A stretch of DNA of 20,369 nt, taken from contig DCJK01000026.1 in NCBI GenBank assembly GCA_002320005.1, positions 1-20,369 of the forward strand. Direction: 5' to 3'. Below the pieces are notes generated by a model that saw only the letters and a list, made by a program, of their open reading frames with translations, made no database searches and had not been told where the DNA came from. The stretch is from Firmicutes bacterium UBA1702 (GTDB lineage: Bacteria > Bacillota > Clostridia > Peptostreptococcales > Anaerovoracaceae). Shown piece by piece: positions 8,801 through 15,641 of this stretch; position 1 is the first letter of the stretch; each line of letters opens with the position of its first letter. Both the position numbers and the translations under genes were made by a program.

Positions 8801-10696
8801 GAGTTCTTCTTCTGACAGTCTCCTGTCAGGGTCAAATCCCAGGCATTTTTTCAGTTCTCTTCTGTACAGATTTCTGTCTTCTCTTTCCCTGAAATGGTCA
8901 AGCACTCCTACTGCAGCCACTTTATAGCCGGTTTCGTCCTCTTCCATGATTTTTCCGGCAAATTTCTTAAAAATGTCGATCTGCTCCATGGTGCAGTCTG
9001 CAGGGTCTATTACCATTGCAACCTGAAGCAGTGATACCTTATTTTTGCCTGTCAGATCAGGCTTCTGATACCATTTTATAAGCGTCGATATATATTCATT
9101 TTGTTTTTCTGTTGCACAGCTTGCCAGCAAAGCTTTTACAATGCTCTTCAGGCTGTTCTGAATCCATTTCTTATGTTGCTCTGTAAGTTTATAATCCGGA
9201 TTAAGAACGGTTTCCAGAGTTTCTTCCCATAAAGAAAGATTTGTTATCTCCTTTCTGGGCAGAACAACTCCTGCAGGTAGTTCTTTTTTATATTCGTCAT
9301 TGAATCGTGCTATAATGCGGCCTATTATTTCTCCGGCTTGATTTCTTATGTCGCTTTCTCGATGAACCAGAAGCTCTCTTAAAAATCTCAGCGTCATGAG
9401 CTTCTGTTTCTCGGTCATGTAAGTTGAATATTCGCCGAATATTGAAATATATGTCCGCAGATTCTTCCATTGCTTTTCACTTCGTGCTGTTTCGAGAAAG
9501 CCTGCAAAATCCTCTTCCTGATAAAACTTGTTCATCAGTCCTATATTATGCGCTACTGAAAGATGCTTGAGTTCCCTGGCCGCATCTTCATTTCCCAAAA
9601 GAGAGAAATCTTTTTTTGCTGAATCCTCAGGCATTTCCGGTCTTGCAGCAGGTACCTGCGGCAGGTCAACATTAACACCCAGATCTACAATATAGTCCTC
9701 AAAATCCTTAAGTTTGTTATATACTTTGCGATATCTCAGTTCTTTAGCTTCATCCACATTATCAAGCTTATCCAGGATAACGCTGAATGCCTCATCAAGA
9801 GTATAGAAATGTACAATTTCCTTGCCGTTTTTGTCTCTGCTGCTTTTAACTCTGAAATCAGCATAGATAAGCAGCAGTGATTCCACTGACAGATTTTCCA
9901 GCTCCAGATCCCAAGTTGAATGATTGGCTGCAATATGCCCTATCATTGGCATATCAAAACGGTTGAAGCAGATATCTGTATAATAATAATGAAGATAAGG
10001 CACTTTACGTTCTTCGCTTTTTTTGCATCCATATTTTCCTATGTCGTGTCCGGCAGCCGCACCGGATATAAGGCCAAGATCCACAGGAACTTTCAGTGTC
10101 TCCAGCTGATATGCCATATGCATGGCAACATAATGAACACCTGCAATATGGCCCAGAGTATTGAATGGAGTTATCTCTATGCCTATGCGCATGAATTCAT
10201 ATATGTAATTTTCTTCTTCCAGCTGTATAAGGTGCAGATATTCTCTGTTGCAACCTTTTTCCTTTGCTTCAGAAGCAGGTAAAAACCGTATTTCAAGGCA
10301 TGGATCAAAAGGAAGGATTTTTCTCTCGAATCTGTACAGAGCTCTGAGAAACTGAAGCAGAAATATTCTTCCCTTGGTATAATCCTCTGTCCCCGAAAGT
10401 TTCTTTTTCTCCGGAAAAAGTTCTCCCAGTACATATCCGTAAGCTTCCTTCAGCCATCCTTCTTCCGGAGTGTTTCCCAGCCTTCTGAGATACGGGTTTA
10501 TGGCTGTTACCGTTTTTTCTGCGGTAAATCTTCCTTTTTCATCCATGGATGTGAAAAGGTTGCGGCAAAGCCTCTGCCTGCTTTCTCCGTCAAGAAAGAA
10601 GTTCATCTCCTCAGCGGACATATCTATTCTTTTAAGAAATGACTTCTCAGTCATGGCAGTACATATTGTTTCGTAAAGGATATTGTTCTTATCCAT
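5894..10696 (-). CDS. 1600-residue multidomain HD / NadD-like / GNAT-like / phosphoribosyltransferase-like protein
   Basis: One uninterrupted frame carries several enzyme-like regions. Residues about 150-345 look like an HD-superfamily phosphohydrolase, with H188, H217-D218 in AAGHDIGKYG, H254/H259 and D280 as likely metal ligands. About 370-880 is helix-rich and HEAT-like. About 895-1085 matches NadD-type nucleotidyltransferases: PGTFDPFSLSH (901-911) and an intact ISSTRIR (1054-1060) followed by the usual VAQNYIFENGLY tail. The HxGH box is degenerate, reading SLSH. About 1110-1260 is GNAT-like, ending with GLANRAVRTVRKQGF (from 1236). About 1290-1500 is phosphoribosyltransferase-like, with VILVDDLLHKGYR (1409-1421) resembling the PRPP loop. 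The start has CAGGAG eight bases upstream; a TATAAT lies at 10719-10724 with a poor -35. It probably leads a three-gene operon. Nucleotide or NAD-type salvage is inferred, not shown. Confidence 0.82.
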   Translation of the reverse strand: MDKNNILYETICTAMTEKSFLKRIDMSAEEMNFFLDGESRQRLCRNLFTSMDEKGRFTAEKTVTAINPYLRRLGNTPEEGWLKEAYGYVLGELFPEKKKLSGTEDYTKGRIFLLQFLRALYRFERKILPFDPCLEIRFLPASEAKEKGCNREYLHLIQLEEENYIYEFMRIGIEITPFNTLGHIAGVHYVAMHMAYQLETLKVPVDLGLISGAAAGHDIGKYGCKKSEERKVPYLHYYYTDICFNRFDMPMIGHIAANHSTWDLELENLSVESLLLIYADFRVKSSRDKNGKEIVHFYTLDEAFSVILDKLDNVDEAKELRYRKVYNKLKDFEDYIVDLGVNVDLPQVPAARPEMPEDSAKKDFSLLGNEDAARELKHLSVAHNIGLMNKFYQEEDFAGFLETARSEKQWKNLRTYISIFGEYSTYMTEKQKLMTLRFLRELLVHRESDIRNQAGEIIGRIIARFNDEYKKELPAGVVLPRKEITNLSLWEETLETVLNPDYKLTEQHKKWIQNSLKSIVKALLASCATEKQNEYISTLIKWYQKPDLTGKNKVSLLQVAMVIDPADCTMEQIDIFKKFAGKIMEEDETGYKVAAVGVLDHFREREDRNLYRRELKKCLGFDPDRRLSEEELSDMYLDNLKARTPWPIKIANIQLMLQSLEEKGGEGQALHVATHLGNLVKVSETVIVRKGAGEALISIIDRMPLEQRNEIAVELGKGLEIGDYQFSKYIPDYLGIIMLHLPPRELDELIADLEKFLGATNGQVAAAVLHTFGVVMENYKIYSELFGSQETPEAGEARKYKLLGLIIRGFANYNDVISQEALWTIGTNLFGSTKLSLEEKYDIFCHCGKKILTLYENRGENELDFFNNAAVLNQIYRFICQYELEKGGFAIPENHKIAFFPGTFDPFSLSHKAIATEIRDMGYEVYLALDEFSWSKKTQPRLQRRKILSMSVADEENIYIFPDDIPINISNPWDLAKLKNIFKGKELYFVAGSDVIENASCYRAEPSENSIHSINHIVFKRSSDERRDGSANKKRYPLTGDVINLHLEEHFEDISSTRIRENIDSGRDISNLIDPVAQNYIFENGLYMREPAYKHVIEARDIGIEPYGESSGALIDDMAQELKEHGYDIEKVAEYLDREGVKAVALRDGATDNKIVAVAAVSRLDSIDLLSAFHDQDIAAYIRNKAAGAIAVIGGIFVSRKTSIANADQTILVELLSELLAKDYTYVVYHPWDEAGLANRAVRTVRKQGFINIAADGARPIYAVDMRSPVVIFKNVETIIKHPLNKNRRVLEAVESAHNRLLEMLTSIYPGELIISYNSGIMHHKMIQLIAKINNVSPVPYTEKAYGRYMAVPFGKLLEGVAVPNTVTKALHTEKYFTRDVSSFTIEESSFYSTIENQIRTIKSFNRPVILVDDLLHKGYRMKEIDPILKANEVDVVDTVVGVQTGRGRDLMTIKERNVDSAYFLPNLKCWVDETAMYPYIGGDSMKDKDVTVESQSIIPSLNLLLPYAVPSFLGDISGSSLYDYSMTCLENAGEILKTLEEEYQKEFEQKLTLKRLGEVIVDPKRPEVNEHIKYDENMAASAYIEMDREKLVRMRKMFK

Positions 10697-10786
10697 GGTG
10701 TTCTCCTGTGTTGCTGTTATTATAATGTTTATTATATTTTATCACATCGCCGCCGCCTGTAAAATATCTTCGTGTTCAAAAAATAA

Positions 10787-10834
10787 AAAAAGATGTCCAA
10801 AGCTCATGGTTTGAAGCTTTAAGAACATCTTTTT
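10787..10834 (-). terminator. rpmB terminator
   Basis: A two-part hairpin follows the rpmB stop. The outer stem pairs 10787-10796 with 10825-10834 (10 bp, AAAAAGATGT) and the inner stem pairs 10799-10804 with 10815-10820. On the minus strand it runs into a T-rich tract, as expected for intrinsic termination of rpmB before the giant gene's own promoter region. Confidence 0.75.
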
Positions 10835-10848
10835 CCAATCATTCCAAA

Positions 10849-11043
10849 TTAGATGGCACGGTTCACTTTGTTTGATTTTAAGCACTTTGTACATACGTTG
10901 GCTTTTCTTACTGCGCCATTTTCTTCAGCGATTCTTACAGTCTGGATATTTGCATTCCATTTTCTTCTTGTGTGTCTGTTGGAGTGGGATACAGTGTTTC
11001 CTGATACCTGACCCTTACCGCAAATTTCGCACTTTCTTGACAT
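10849..11043 (-). CDS. rpmB: 50S ribosomal protein L28
   Basis: This 64-residue protein is L28 of the large ribosomal subunit. The start MSRKCEICGKGQVSGNTVSH and the SNRHTRRKWNANIQ segment are characteristic. Four cysteines, C5/C8 and C51/C54, form the CxxC pairs of the zinc-binding type of L28. A consensus Shine-Dalgarno (AGAGGAGGTG, minus strand of 11050-11059) precedes the ATG. It has its own promoter (11123-11151) and terminator (10787-10834), so it appears monocistronic. In Firmicutes rpmB commonly neighbours the Asp23 gene; here the giant-protein operon lies between them. Confidence 0.97.
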   Translation of the reverse strand: MSRKCEICGKGQVSGNTVSHSNRHTRRKWNANIQTVRIAEENGAVRKANVCTKCLKSNKVNRAI

Positions 11044-11122
11044 CTACCGCACCTCCTCTTAGTATATTAAGCATGCTTTGCATATTCATCTCTTTTGAGT
11101 TATTCACACTCGAACGAATGTC

Positions 11123-11151
11123 ATTATACCACAGGAACCATTGAGATTCAA
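11123..11151 (-). promoter_or_regulatory. rpmB promoter, sigma-A type with extended -10
   Basis: On the minus strand TTGAAT (11146-11151) and a perfect TATAAT (11123-11128) are 17 bases apart, and TGG just before TATAAT adds an extended -10. The leader to the rpmB start is about 70 bases and includes a 10-bp palindrome AAGCATGCTT (11069-11078). Confidence 0.8.
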
Positions 11152-11176
11152 GCACTTTTTATAAATCATTTCCACT

Positions 11177-12010
11177 TTACAATTCCTCGTCTGTAACTTC
11201 ACCTTTAGCTACAATATTTGTCGGGCCTGTAAGGTATAGATTCTTTATCTTTTTACCTTCCCGTTCAGCATCTATAATCAGTTCGCCTCCTGCAACTTCC
11301 ACCCGCACTTTTTTTCCGCTGACCGCTCCTCTGAGGGTGAGGATCGTTACTACTGAGCCTGTACCTGTGCCGCATGCATATGTAAAGTCCTCTACTCCAC
11401 GTTCATATGTTCTCTCGTATATGCAATCAGGGCCTGTGATTTCATAAAAATTCACATTTGCCCCTTTTGTGAACTCCGGATGATTTCTTATTTTTCTTCC
11501 CAGTCTAAAAAGTTCTGCTTCATCATATTCACGGAGGTTTATTACAGGAACAGCAACATGAGGCAGCCCCGGATCTCCCAGTTCCACATAGGCACATTCG
11601 TATTCTCTGCCGTCCACATCGATTTTCATATGCGGAATTATTACAGACGGATCGTTGAGCCTTACACGGTACATTCTTTTGTCTATACGCTGTCCGTATA
11701 TGATGCCGGCAGTTGTTTCGATTTTCTGCACTTCACCTGCCAGTCCGTTCTCATATCCGTATCTGGCAATGCATCGTGCTCCGTTTCCGCACATTTCGCC
11801 CATAGAACCATCTGAGTTAAAAAACATCATTCTGTAGTCGGCATCACCTGTGGATTCAGTTACGACCATCATGCCATCGGCGCCTATTGACATGTGCCTT
11901 TGGCAAAGAGTTCTTGCAATATAAGGCCATCTGTCTTCCGCAATACTTCTGTCCATATTGTTGATAATTATAAAGTCATTGCCGGCCCCGTTCATTTTCC
12001 AAAATTTCAT
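11177..12010 (-). CDS. dapF: Diaminopimelate epimerase
   Basis: This 277-residue protein is DapF, which interconverts LL- and meso-diaminopimelate without a cofactor, for lysine and peptidoglycan synthesis in the cytoplasm. The start MKFWKMNGAGNDFIIINN is typical. The two catalytic cysteines are C74 in MCGNGARC and C213 in TYACGTGTGS. The length is normal. The gene follows nrdG by 12 bases, with AAAGGA as Shine-Dalgarno, so it is probably the last gene of an nrdD-nrdG-dapF transcript. That is an odd partnership, as no other lysine or cell-wall gene is present. No terminator is evident after its stop, so reading into the rpmB leader is possible. Confidence 0.97.
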   Translation of the reverse strand: MKFWKMNGAGNDFIIINNMDRSIAEDRWPYIARTLCQRHMSIGADGMMVVTESTGDADYRMMFFNSDGSMGEMCGNGARCIARYGYENGLAGEVQKIETTAGIIYGQRIDKRMYRVRLNDPSVIIPHMKIDVDGREYECAYVELGDPGLPHVAVPVINLREYDEAELFRLGRKIRNHPEFTKGANVNFYEITGPDCIYERTYERGVEDFTYACGTGTGSVVTILTLRGAVSGKKVRVEVAGGELIIDAEREGKKIKNLYLTGPTNIVAKGEVTDEEL

Positions 12011-12022
12011 TACAGTATTCCT

Positions 12023-12556
12023 TTAAATATACTTCTCGGCTAAAATCACTTTTCCTGCTGTTCGGGTCTTGTTCATGTCGATCACTCTCTGATTTCTGCT
12101 GCCCCTGAACAGTAATGTGAGATCTCTTTCTGCCGCAACATATCTGCCATCCACCAGCAGATCCAGCATGGAAAGCAGGTAATCCACTGCGGAATTTTTC
12201 ATGGCTGTTAGTTCCTCATAAGTAAATCCGCTGTAGGCCATTATATTCAGGTTTCGTTTTTTAAGCTCTGCTGCAAGATTACAAAAGGCCTCCGGCTGAC
12301 AGAAAGGTTCTCCTCCGCTGAAAGTTACTCCGTCCAGAAGAGGATCGGCGTCAATGGCCGATATAATTTTTGAGATTTCACAATCATATCCGCCTTTAAA
12401 ATCATGAGTCTCCTGATTATGGCACCCAGGACAGTTGTGGGGGCATCCCTGACAGAATATCGCAAAACGCAGACCGGGGCCGTCCACGATAGACTCGCGA
12501 ACAACCCCTGCCATTCTTATAGTATTAAATTTTTTCAAATCCTGTTGTGACATCAT
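12023..12556 (-). CDS. nrdG: Anaerobic ribonucleotide reductase activating protein
   Basis: This 177-residue radical-SAM enzyme uses a [4Fe-4S] cluster and S-adenosylmethionine to make the glycyl radical on NrdD. The cluster motif CxxxCxxC is visible as C38, C42 and C45 in GCPHNCPGCHN. VTFSGGEPFCQPE further on matches the SAM-binding GGE motif. The start at 12556 overlaps the nrdD end by 32 bases, consistent with translational coupling. An alternative start is the second Met. A start at Met15 is less likely, since it would cut the usual N-terminal lead-in. It lies directly downstream of its substrate gene, as in most anaerobes. Confidence 0.97.
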   Translation of the reverse strand: MMSQQDLKKFNTIRMAGVVRESIVDGPGLRFAIFCQGCPHNCPGCHNQETHDFKGGYDCEISKIISAIDADPLLDGVTFSGGEPFCQPEAFCNLAAELKKRNLNIMAYSGFTYEELTAMKNSAVDYLLSMLDLLVDGRYVAAERDLTLLFRGSRNQRVIDMNKTRTAGKVILAEKYI

Positions 12557-14870
12557 GTTTTACCCTGTCTCTTTCTTCAGCGGATTTTGCATTATTCCAC
12601 TGATCCATGGTTCCTACCAGATATCCGGTTATTCTGCGGATTCTTTCAAATCCAACGTCTCCTTCTTCTTCCTTTCTGTGGCACAAAGGGCATTCATTAT
12701 CGATTATTCCGGTATAACCACAGCAAGGGTCTCTGTCTACCGGGTGGTTTATGGATCCGTAGCCGATACCTGACTCCTTCATGAATCTTACGACTTTTTC
12801 AAATGCGTCAAGGTTCTTTAAAGGATCTCCATCCAGCTCTATATATGAAATATGGCCGCCGTTGGTGAGTTCATGGTAAGGGGCCTCTATTCTGATTTTA
12901 TCAAAGGCATTGATATCATAATATACAGGAACGTGGAAACTGTTGGTATAATAATCTCTATCGGTTACACCTTCGATTATTCCGTATTTTTCCTTATCTA
13001 TCCTTACAAATCTTCCTGAAAGTCCCTCTGCCGGAGTTGCTATAAGAGACCAGTTGAGTCCTGTCTTTCTGGACATCTCATCCATTCTCTTTCGCATGTA
13101 TCCGATTATTTCAAGACCCAGAATCTGAGATTCTCTGGACTCGCCGTGATGCTTGCCCGTAAGAGCCTTCAGACATTCTGCAAGACCTATAAATCCTACT
13201 GTCAGAGTTCCGTGCTTGATTACTTCTTCTATGGTATCATCAGGACCAAGTTTATCAGAGTCAAGCCATATACCTTGTCCCATAAGGAACGGGAAGTTTT
13301 TAACTTTTTTCTGTGACTGTATTTTAAATCTGTCATAAAGCTGAGCGCATGCCAGATCTATCATGTTGTCAAGACCTTCAAAGAACATATCCAGGTCGCC
13401 TTTAGCTTTTATTGCCAGCCTTGGAAGGTTTATGGAAGTAAAGCTCAGGTTTCCTCTGCCTGTTACTATTTCTCTTGAAGGATCGTAAGTGTTTCCTATA
13501 ACTCTGGTTCTGCATCCCATATAAGCACACTCTGTATTTGGATCTCCCTCTACATAATACTGCTTGTTGAAAGGTGCATCCAGGAAAGAAAAGTTAGGGA
13601 ACAGTCTTTTGGCTGAAACTCTGCACGCCAGTTTGAACAGATCATAGTTAGGATCTTCCGGATTGTAGCTTACTCCTTCTTTTACCTTGAAAATCTGTAT
13701 AGGGAAGATAGGAGTTTCTCCGTTTCCAAGACCTGCTTCTGTTGCAAGCATTACCGATTCCATTACCAGTCTTCCCTCAGGACTGGTATCAGTTCCGTAA
13801 TTTATTGAGCTGAAAGGCACCTGCGCACCTGCTCTTGAATGCATGGTATTCAGATTATGAATGAAAGCCTCCATTGCCTGATAAGTCTTTCTTCTGATTT
13901 CCTTGTCGGCAAATCGAGCAGCTCTTTCCTGCATTTTTACGGCTTTCTCTTCAGAAACAAGTTTCTTGAGTTCTTCAAGTTCCAGTTCTCTGTAGTTGTT
14001 ATCCCAAGCCATGCATGGATATACACCATGTTCTTCTTCTATTTTTTTGCCCAGGGCTTTAATTCTGTCAACACCGTCATCTATATCTTCCAGGAAGTCC
14101 AGCATTTTTCCCAGATTGGTAAGATAAAGCTTTTTGTATGTTTTCTTTACACCGGGAGCCATTCCGTAATCAAAGTTAGGCACAGACTGACCTCCGTGCT
14201 GGTCATTCTGATTAGACTGTATCGCTATACAAGCAAGAGCAGCATAGCTTTCAATATCGTTAGGTTCTCTCAGGTGACCGTGTCCGGTAGAAAATCCGCC
14301 TGAAAGGAGTTTAACCAGATCTATCTGACAGCATGTCATGGTCAGCGTATAGAAGTCCATGTCATGTATGTGAATATCACCGTTTTCGTGCGCCTTGCTG
14401 TGCTTAGGGTCGATTACATACATCTTGTAGAATTCTTTGGCACCTTCTGAACCATATTTAAGCATGGTGCCCATGGCGGTGTTTCCGTCGATATTGGCAT
14501 TTTCACGCTTTATTTCGTTTTCCTTTGCTTCTTTAAATGTCAGATCCTCATAAATTTTCATGAGTTTTGTATTCATATCACGGACTCTGGTACGTTCGGC
14601 TCTGTAAAGAATGTATTCCTTTGCAGTGCGTGCATGTCCGTTTTCGATGAGGATTTTTTCTACGGCGTCCTGAATTTGTTCAACGGTAGGAACCTTGTTA
14701 TGACATACTTCCAGCAGATACAGTTCTGTCTGCTTTGCCAGGTACATGGCCATTTCCTTATCTTTACCGCCCAGGACCTGGGCAGCTTTAAAGATGGCAT
14801 CTGCGATTTTGTTTACATCGAAGTCCACCATGCGGCCATCTCTTTTTATTATTTTCTTAATGCTGTCCAT
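12525..14870 (-). CDS. nrdD: Anaerobic (class III) ribonucleoside-triphosphate reductase
   Basis: This 781-residue enzyme reduces ribonucleoside triphosphates to dNTPs in the absence of oxygen. Residues 1 to about 95 (IKKIIKRDGRMVDFDVNKIA onward) form an ATP-cone, the allosteric dATP/ATP sensor. The catalytic barrel follows, with GRGNLSFTSINLPRLA and other family segments. Near the C-terminus C716/C717 and C727/C730 fit the structural zinc site. RRITGYLVG holds the probable glycyl radical at G749, activated by NrdG. The length is normal. The gene has an AGAGGAAG Shine-Dalgarno and a consensus promoter overlapped by NrdR-like boxes. It leads the nrdD-nrdG-dapF group and shows anaerobic growth capacity. 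Confidence 0.98.
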   Translation of the reverse strand: MDSIKKIIKRDGRMVDFDVNKIADAIFKAAQVLGGKDKEMAMYLAKQTELYLLEVCHNKVPTVEQIQDAVEKILIENGHARTAKEYILYRAERTRVRDMNTKLMKIYEDLTFKEAKENEIKRENANIDGNTAMGTMLKYGSEGAKEFYKMYVIDPKHSKAHENGDIHIHDMDFYTLTMTCCQIDLVKLLSGGFSTGHGHLREPNDIESYAALACIAIQSNQNDQHGGQSVPNFDYGMAPGVKKTYKKLYLTNLGKMLDFLEDIDDGVDRIKALGKKIEEEHGVYPCMAWDNNYRELELEELKKLVSEEKAVKMQERAARFADKEIRRKTYQAMEAFIHNLNTMHSRAGAQVPFSSINYGTDTSPEGRLVMESVMLATEAGLGNGETPIFPIQIFKVKEGVSYNPEDPNYDLFKLACRVSAKRLFPNFSFLDAPFNKQYYVEGDPNTECAYMGCRTRVIGNTYDPSREIVTGRGNLSFTSINLPRLAIKAKGDLDMFFEGLDNMIDLACAQLYDRFKIQSQKKVKNFPFLMGQGIWLDSDKLGPDDTIEEVIKHGTLTVGFIGLAECLKALTGKHHGESRESQILGLEIIGYMRKRMDEMSRKTGLNWSLIATPAEGLSGRFVRIDKEKYGIIEGVTDRDYYTNSFHVPVYYDINAFDKIRIEAPYHELTNGGHISYIELDGDPLKNLDAFEKVVRFMKESGIGYGSINHPVDRDPCCGYTGIIDNECPLCHRKEEEGDVGFERIRRITGYLVGTMDQWNNAKSAEERDRVKHDVTTGFEKI

Positions 14871-14901
14871 TGTATTCTTCTTCCTCTCAGATAATTACAA
14901 A

Positions 14902-14917
14902 ACACAATATATAGTAT
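14902..14917 (-). promoter_or_regulatory. NrdR box (strong)
   Basis: The minus-strand 16-mer ATACTATATATTGTGT matches the NrdR box consensus ACACWATATATWGTGT at 15 of 16 positions. It lies between the -10 of the nrdD promoter and the nrdD start. NrdR is the zinc-finger/ATP-cone repressor of bacterial ribonucleotide reductase genes. nrdR itself is not in this window. Confidence 0.82.
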
Positions 14918-14927
14918 TTGCATAAAG

Positions 14928-14956
14928 AATGTACCACTATTTGCATTAAGTGTCAA
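14928..14956 (-). promoter_or_regulatory. nrdD promoter, sigma-A type
   Basis: On the minus strand a perfect TTGACA (14951-14956) and TACATT (14928-14933) are separated by 17 bases, with TGG before the -10 as an extended element. It is the best promoter in the window and would give a leader of about 50 bases containing the strong NrdR box. Confidence 0.82.
14934..14949 (-). promoter_or_regulatory. Second, weaker NrdR box inside the promoter spacer
   Basis: The minus-strand 16-mer TTAATGCAAATAGTGG matches the NrdR consensus at 9 of 16 positions, mostly in its right half. Its centre is 32 bp from that of the strong box, the three-helical-turn spacing typical of NrdR box pairs. It fills the -35/-10 spacer, so binding would block RNA polymerase. 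Confidence 0.5.
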
Positions 14957-14988
14957 CATTTTTTAAATTAAAAGAAACTTAAAATTTT

Positions 14989-15522
14989 TTAATAAAATTT
15001 TTTAAAGTATTCCTCCTTCAGCATTGACATGAGGCAAAGGTCCACGTACTCTCCGTTTTTCTTTCCTCCATGGCGCATTGTACCCTCTCTCACAAATCCC
15101 ACCTTTTCATATAAAGATGCAGCTATTTTATTGGCAGCGAAATGATCCAGCGTAACCCTTTCTGCCTTCATCTCTTCAAAGGACCATTTCAGAACCAGAC
15201 ACAGTGCCTCTTCGCCGTATCCCTTTCCTCTGTTTGCCTTGTCTGCTATGTATATCCTTGTTATGTCAAGAGAATCATAATGATGATTTATATTGCTGAC
15301 ATATATACGACCTATTGCCTCGCCCGTATCCTTCAGACACACGGTAAACTGATGCTGGCTGTCATCTCCTGCTCTTTCTATAAATTCTCTTGTCACTTCT
15401 TCATAGTCGCGTCCGTCATTTATTGTAAAAAACTCCGTTACTGCAGGATCACTTTCCCACTTTGCAAATTTTTCGCAGTCGTCAAATATACTTTCCCTCA
15501 GAAAAAGTCTGTCTTTTCCCAT
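14989..15522 (-). CDS. GNAT-family N-acetyltransferase (RimJ/RimL-like)
   Basis: This 177-residue protein is a GNAT acetyltransferase, which transfers acetyl from acetyl-CoA to an amine. The start RLFLRESIFDDCEKFAKWESD is typical of the RimJ/RimL/SpeG-like branch. The acetyl-CoA phosphate loop RGKGYG is at 98-103 and the C-terminal NKIAASLYEKVGFVREGTMR matches the motif B region. The substrate (protein N-terminus, polyamine or other) cannot be read from sequence. AAGGAG lies nine bases upstream of the ATG. It stands alone: the nrdD promoter begins just after its stop and the gene at 15642 is divergent. Confidence 0.88.
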   Translation of the reverse strand: MGKDRLFLRESIFDDCEKFAKWESDPAVTEFFTINDGRDYEEVTREFIERAGDDSQHQFTVCLKDTGEAIGRIYVSNINHHYDSLDITRIYIADKANRGKGYGEEALCLVLKWSFEEMKAERVTLDHFAANKIAASLYEKVGFVREGTMRHGGKKNGEYVDLCLMSMLKEEYFKKFY

Positions 15523-15564
15523 TTTTCTTTCTCCTTACAAATTTGTGAAGATTCTATGAATCGG

Positions 15565-15593
15565 TTTAAAACTGTCTCTGTTTATGTTATTAT
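15565..15593 (+). promoter_or_regulatory. Candidate promoter of the PepD-like gene
   Basis: TTTAAA (15565-15570) and TATTAT (15588-15593) are separated by 17 bases, about 50 bases before the start at 15642. The -35 is weak and the region is AT-rich, so this is tentative. Confidence 0.35.
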
Positions 15594-15641
15594 ATTATAT
15601 ATTTTTTTAGGAAAGATTAAAATACTTAAAGGTGAATAAGA

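Noticed and set aside
13839..14303. 154-codon open frame on the plus strand
   Set aside because: It is antisense to nrdD, low in complexity and Phe/Ser-rich, as expected for a shadow frame.
14957..15010. AT-rich inverted sequence after the GNAT gene as a terminator
   Set aside because: The AAAATTTT runs can pair but contain no GC stem, so stable termination is not supported.
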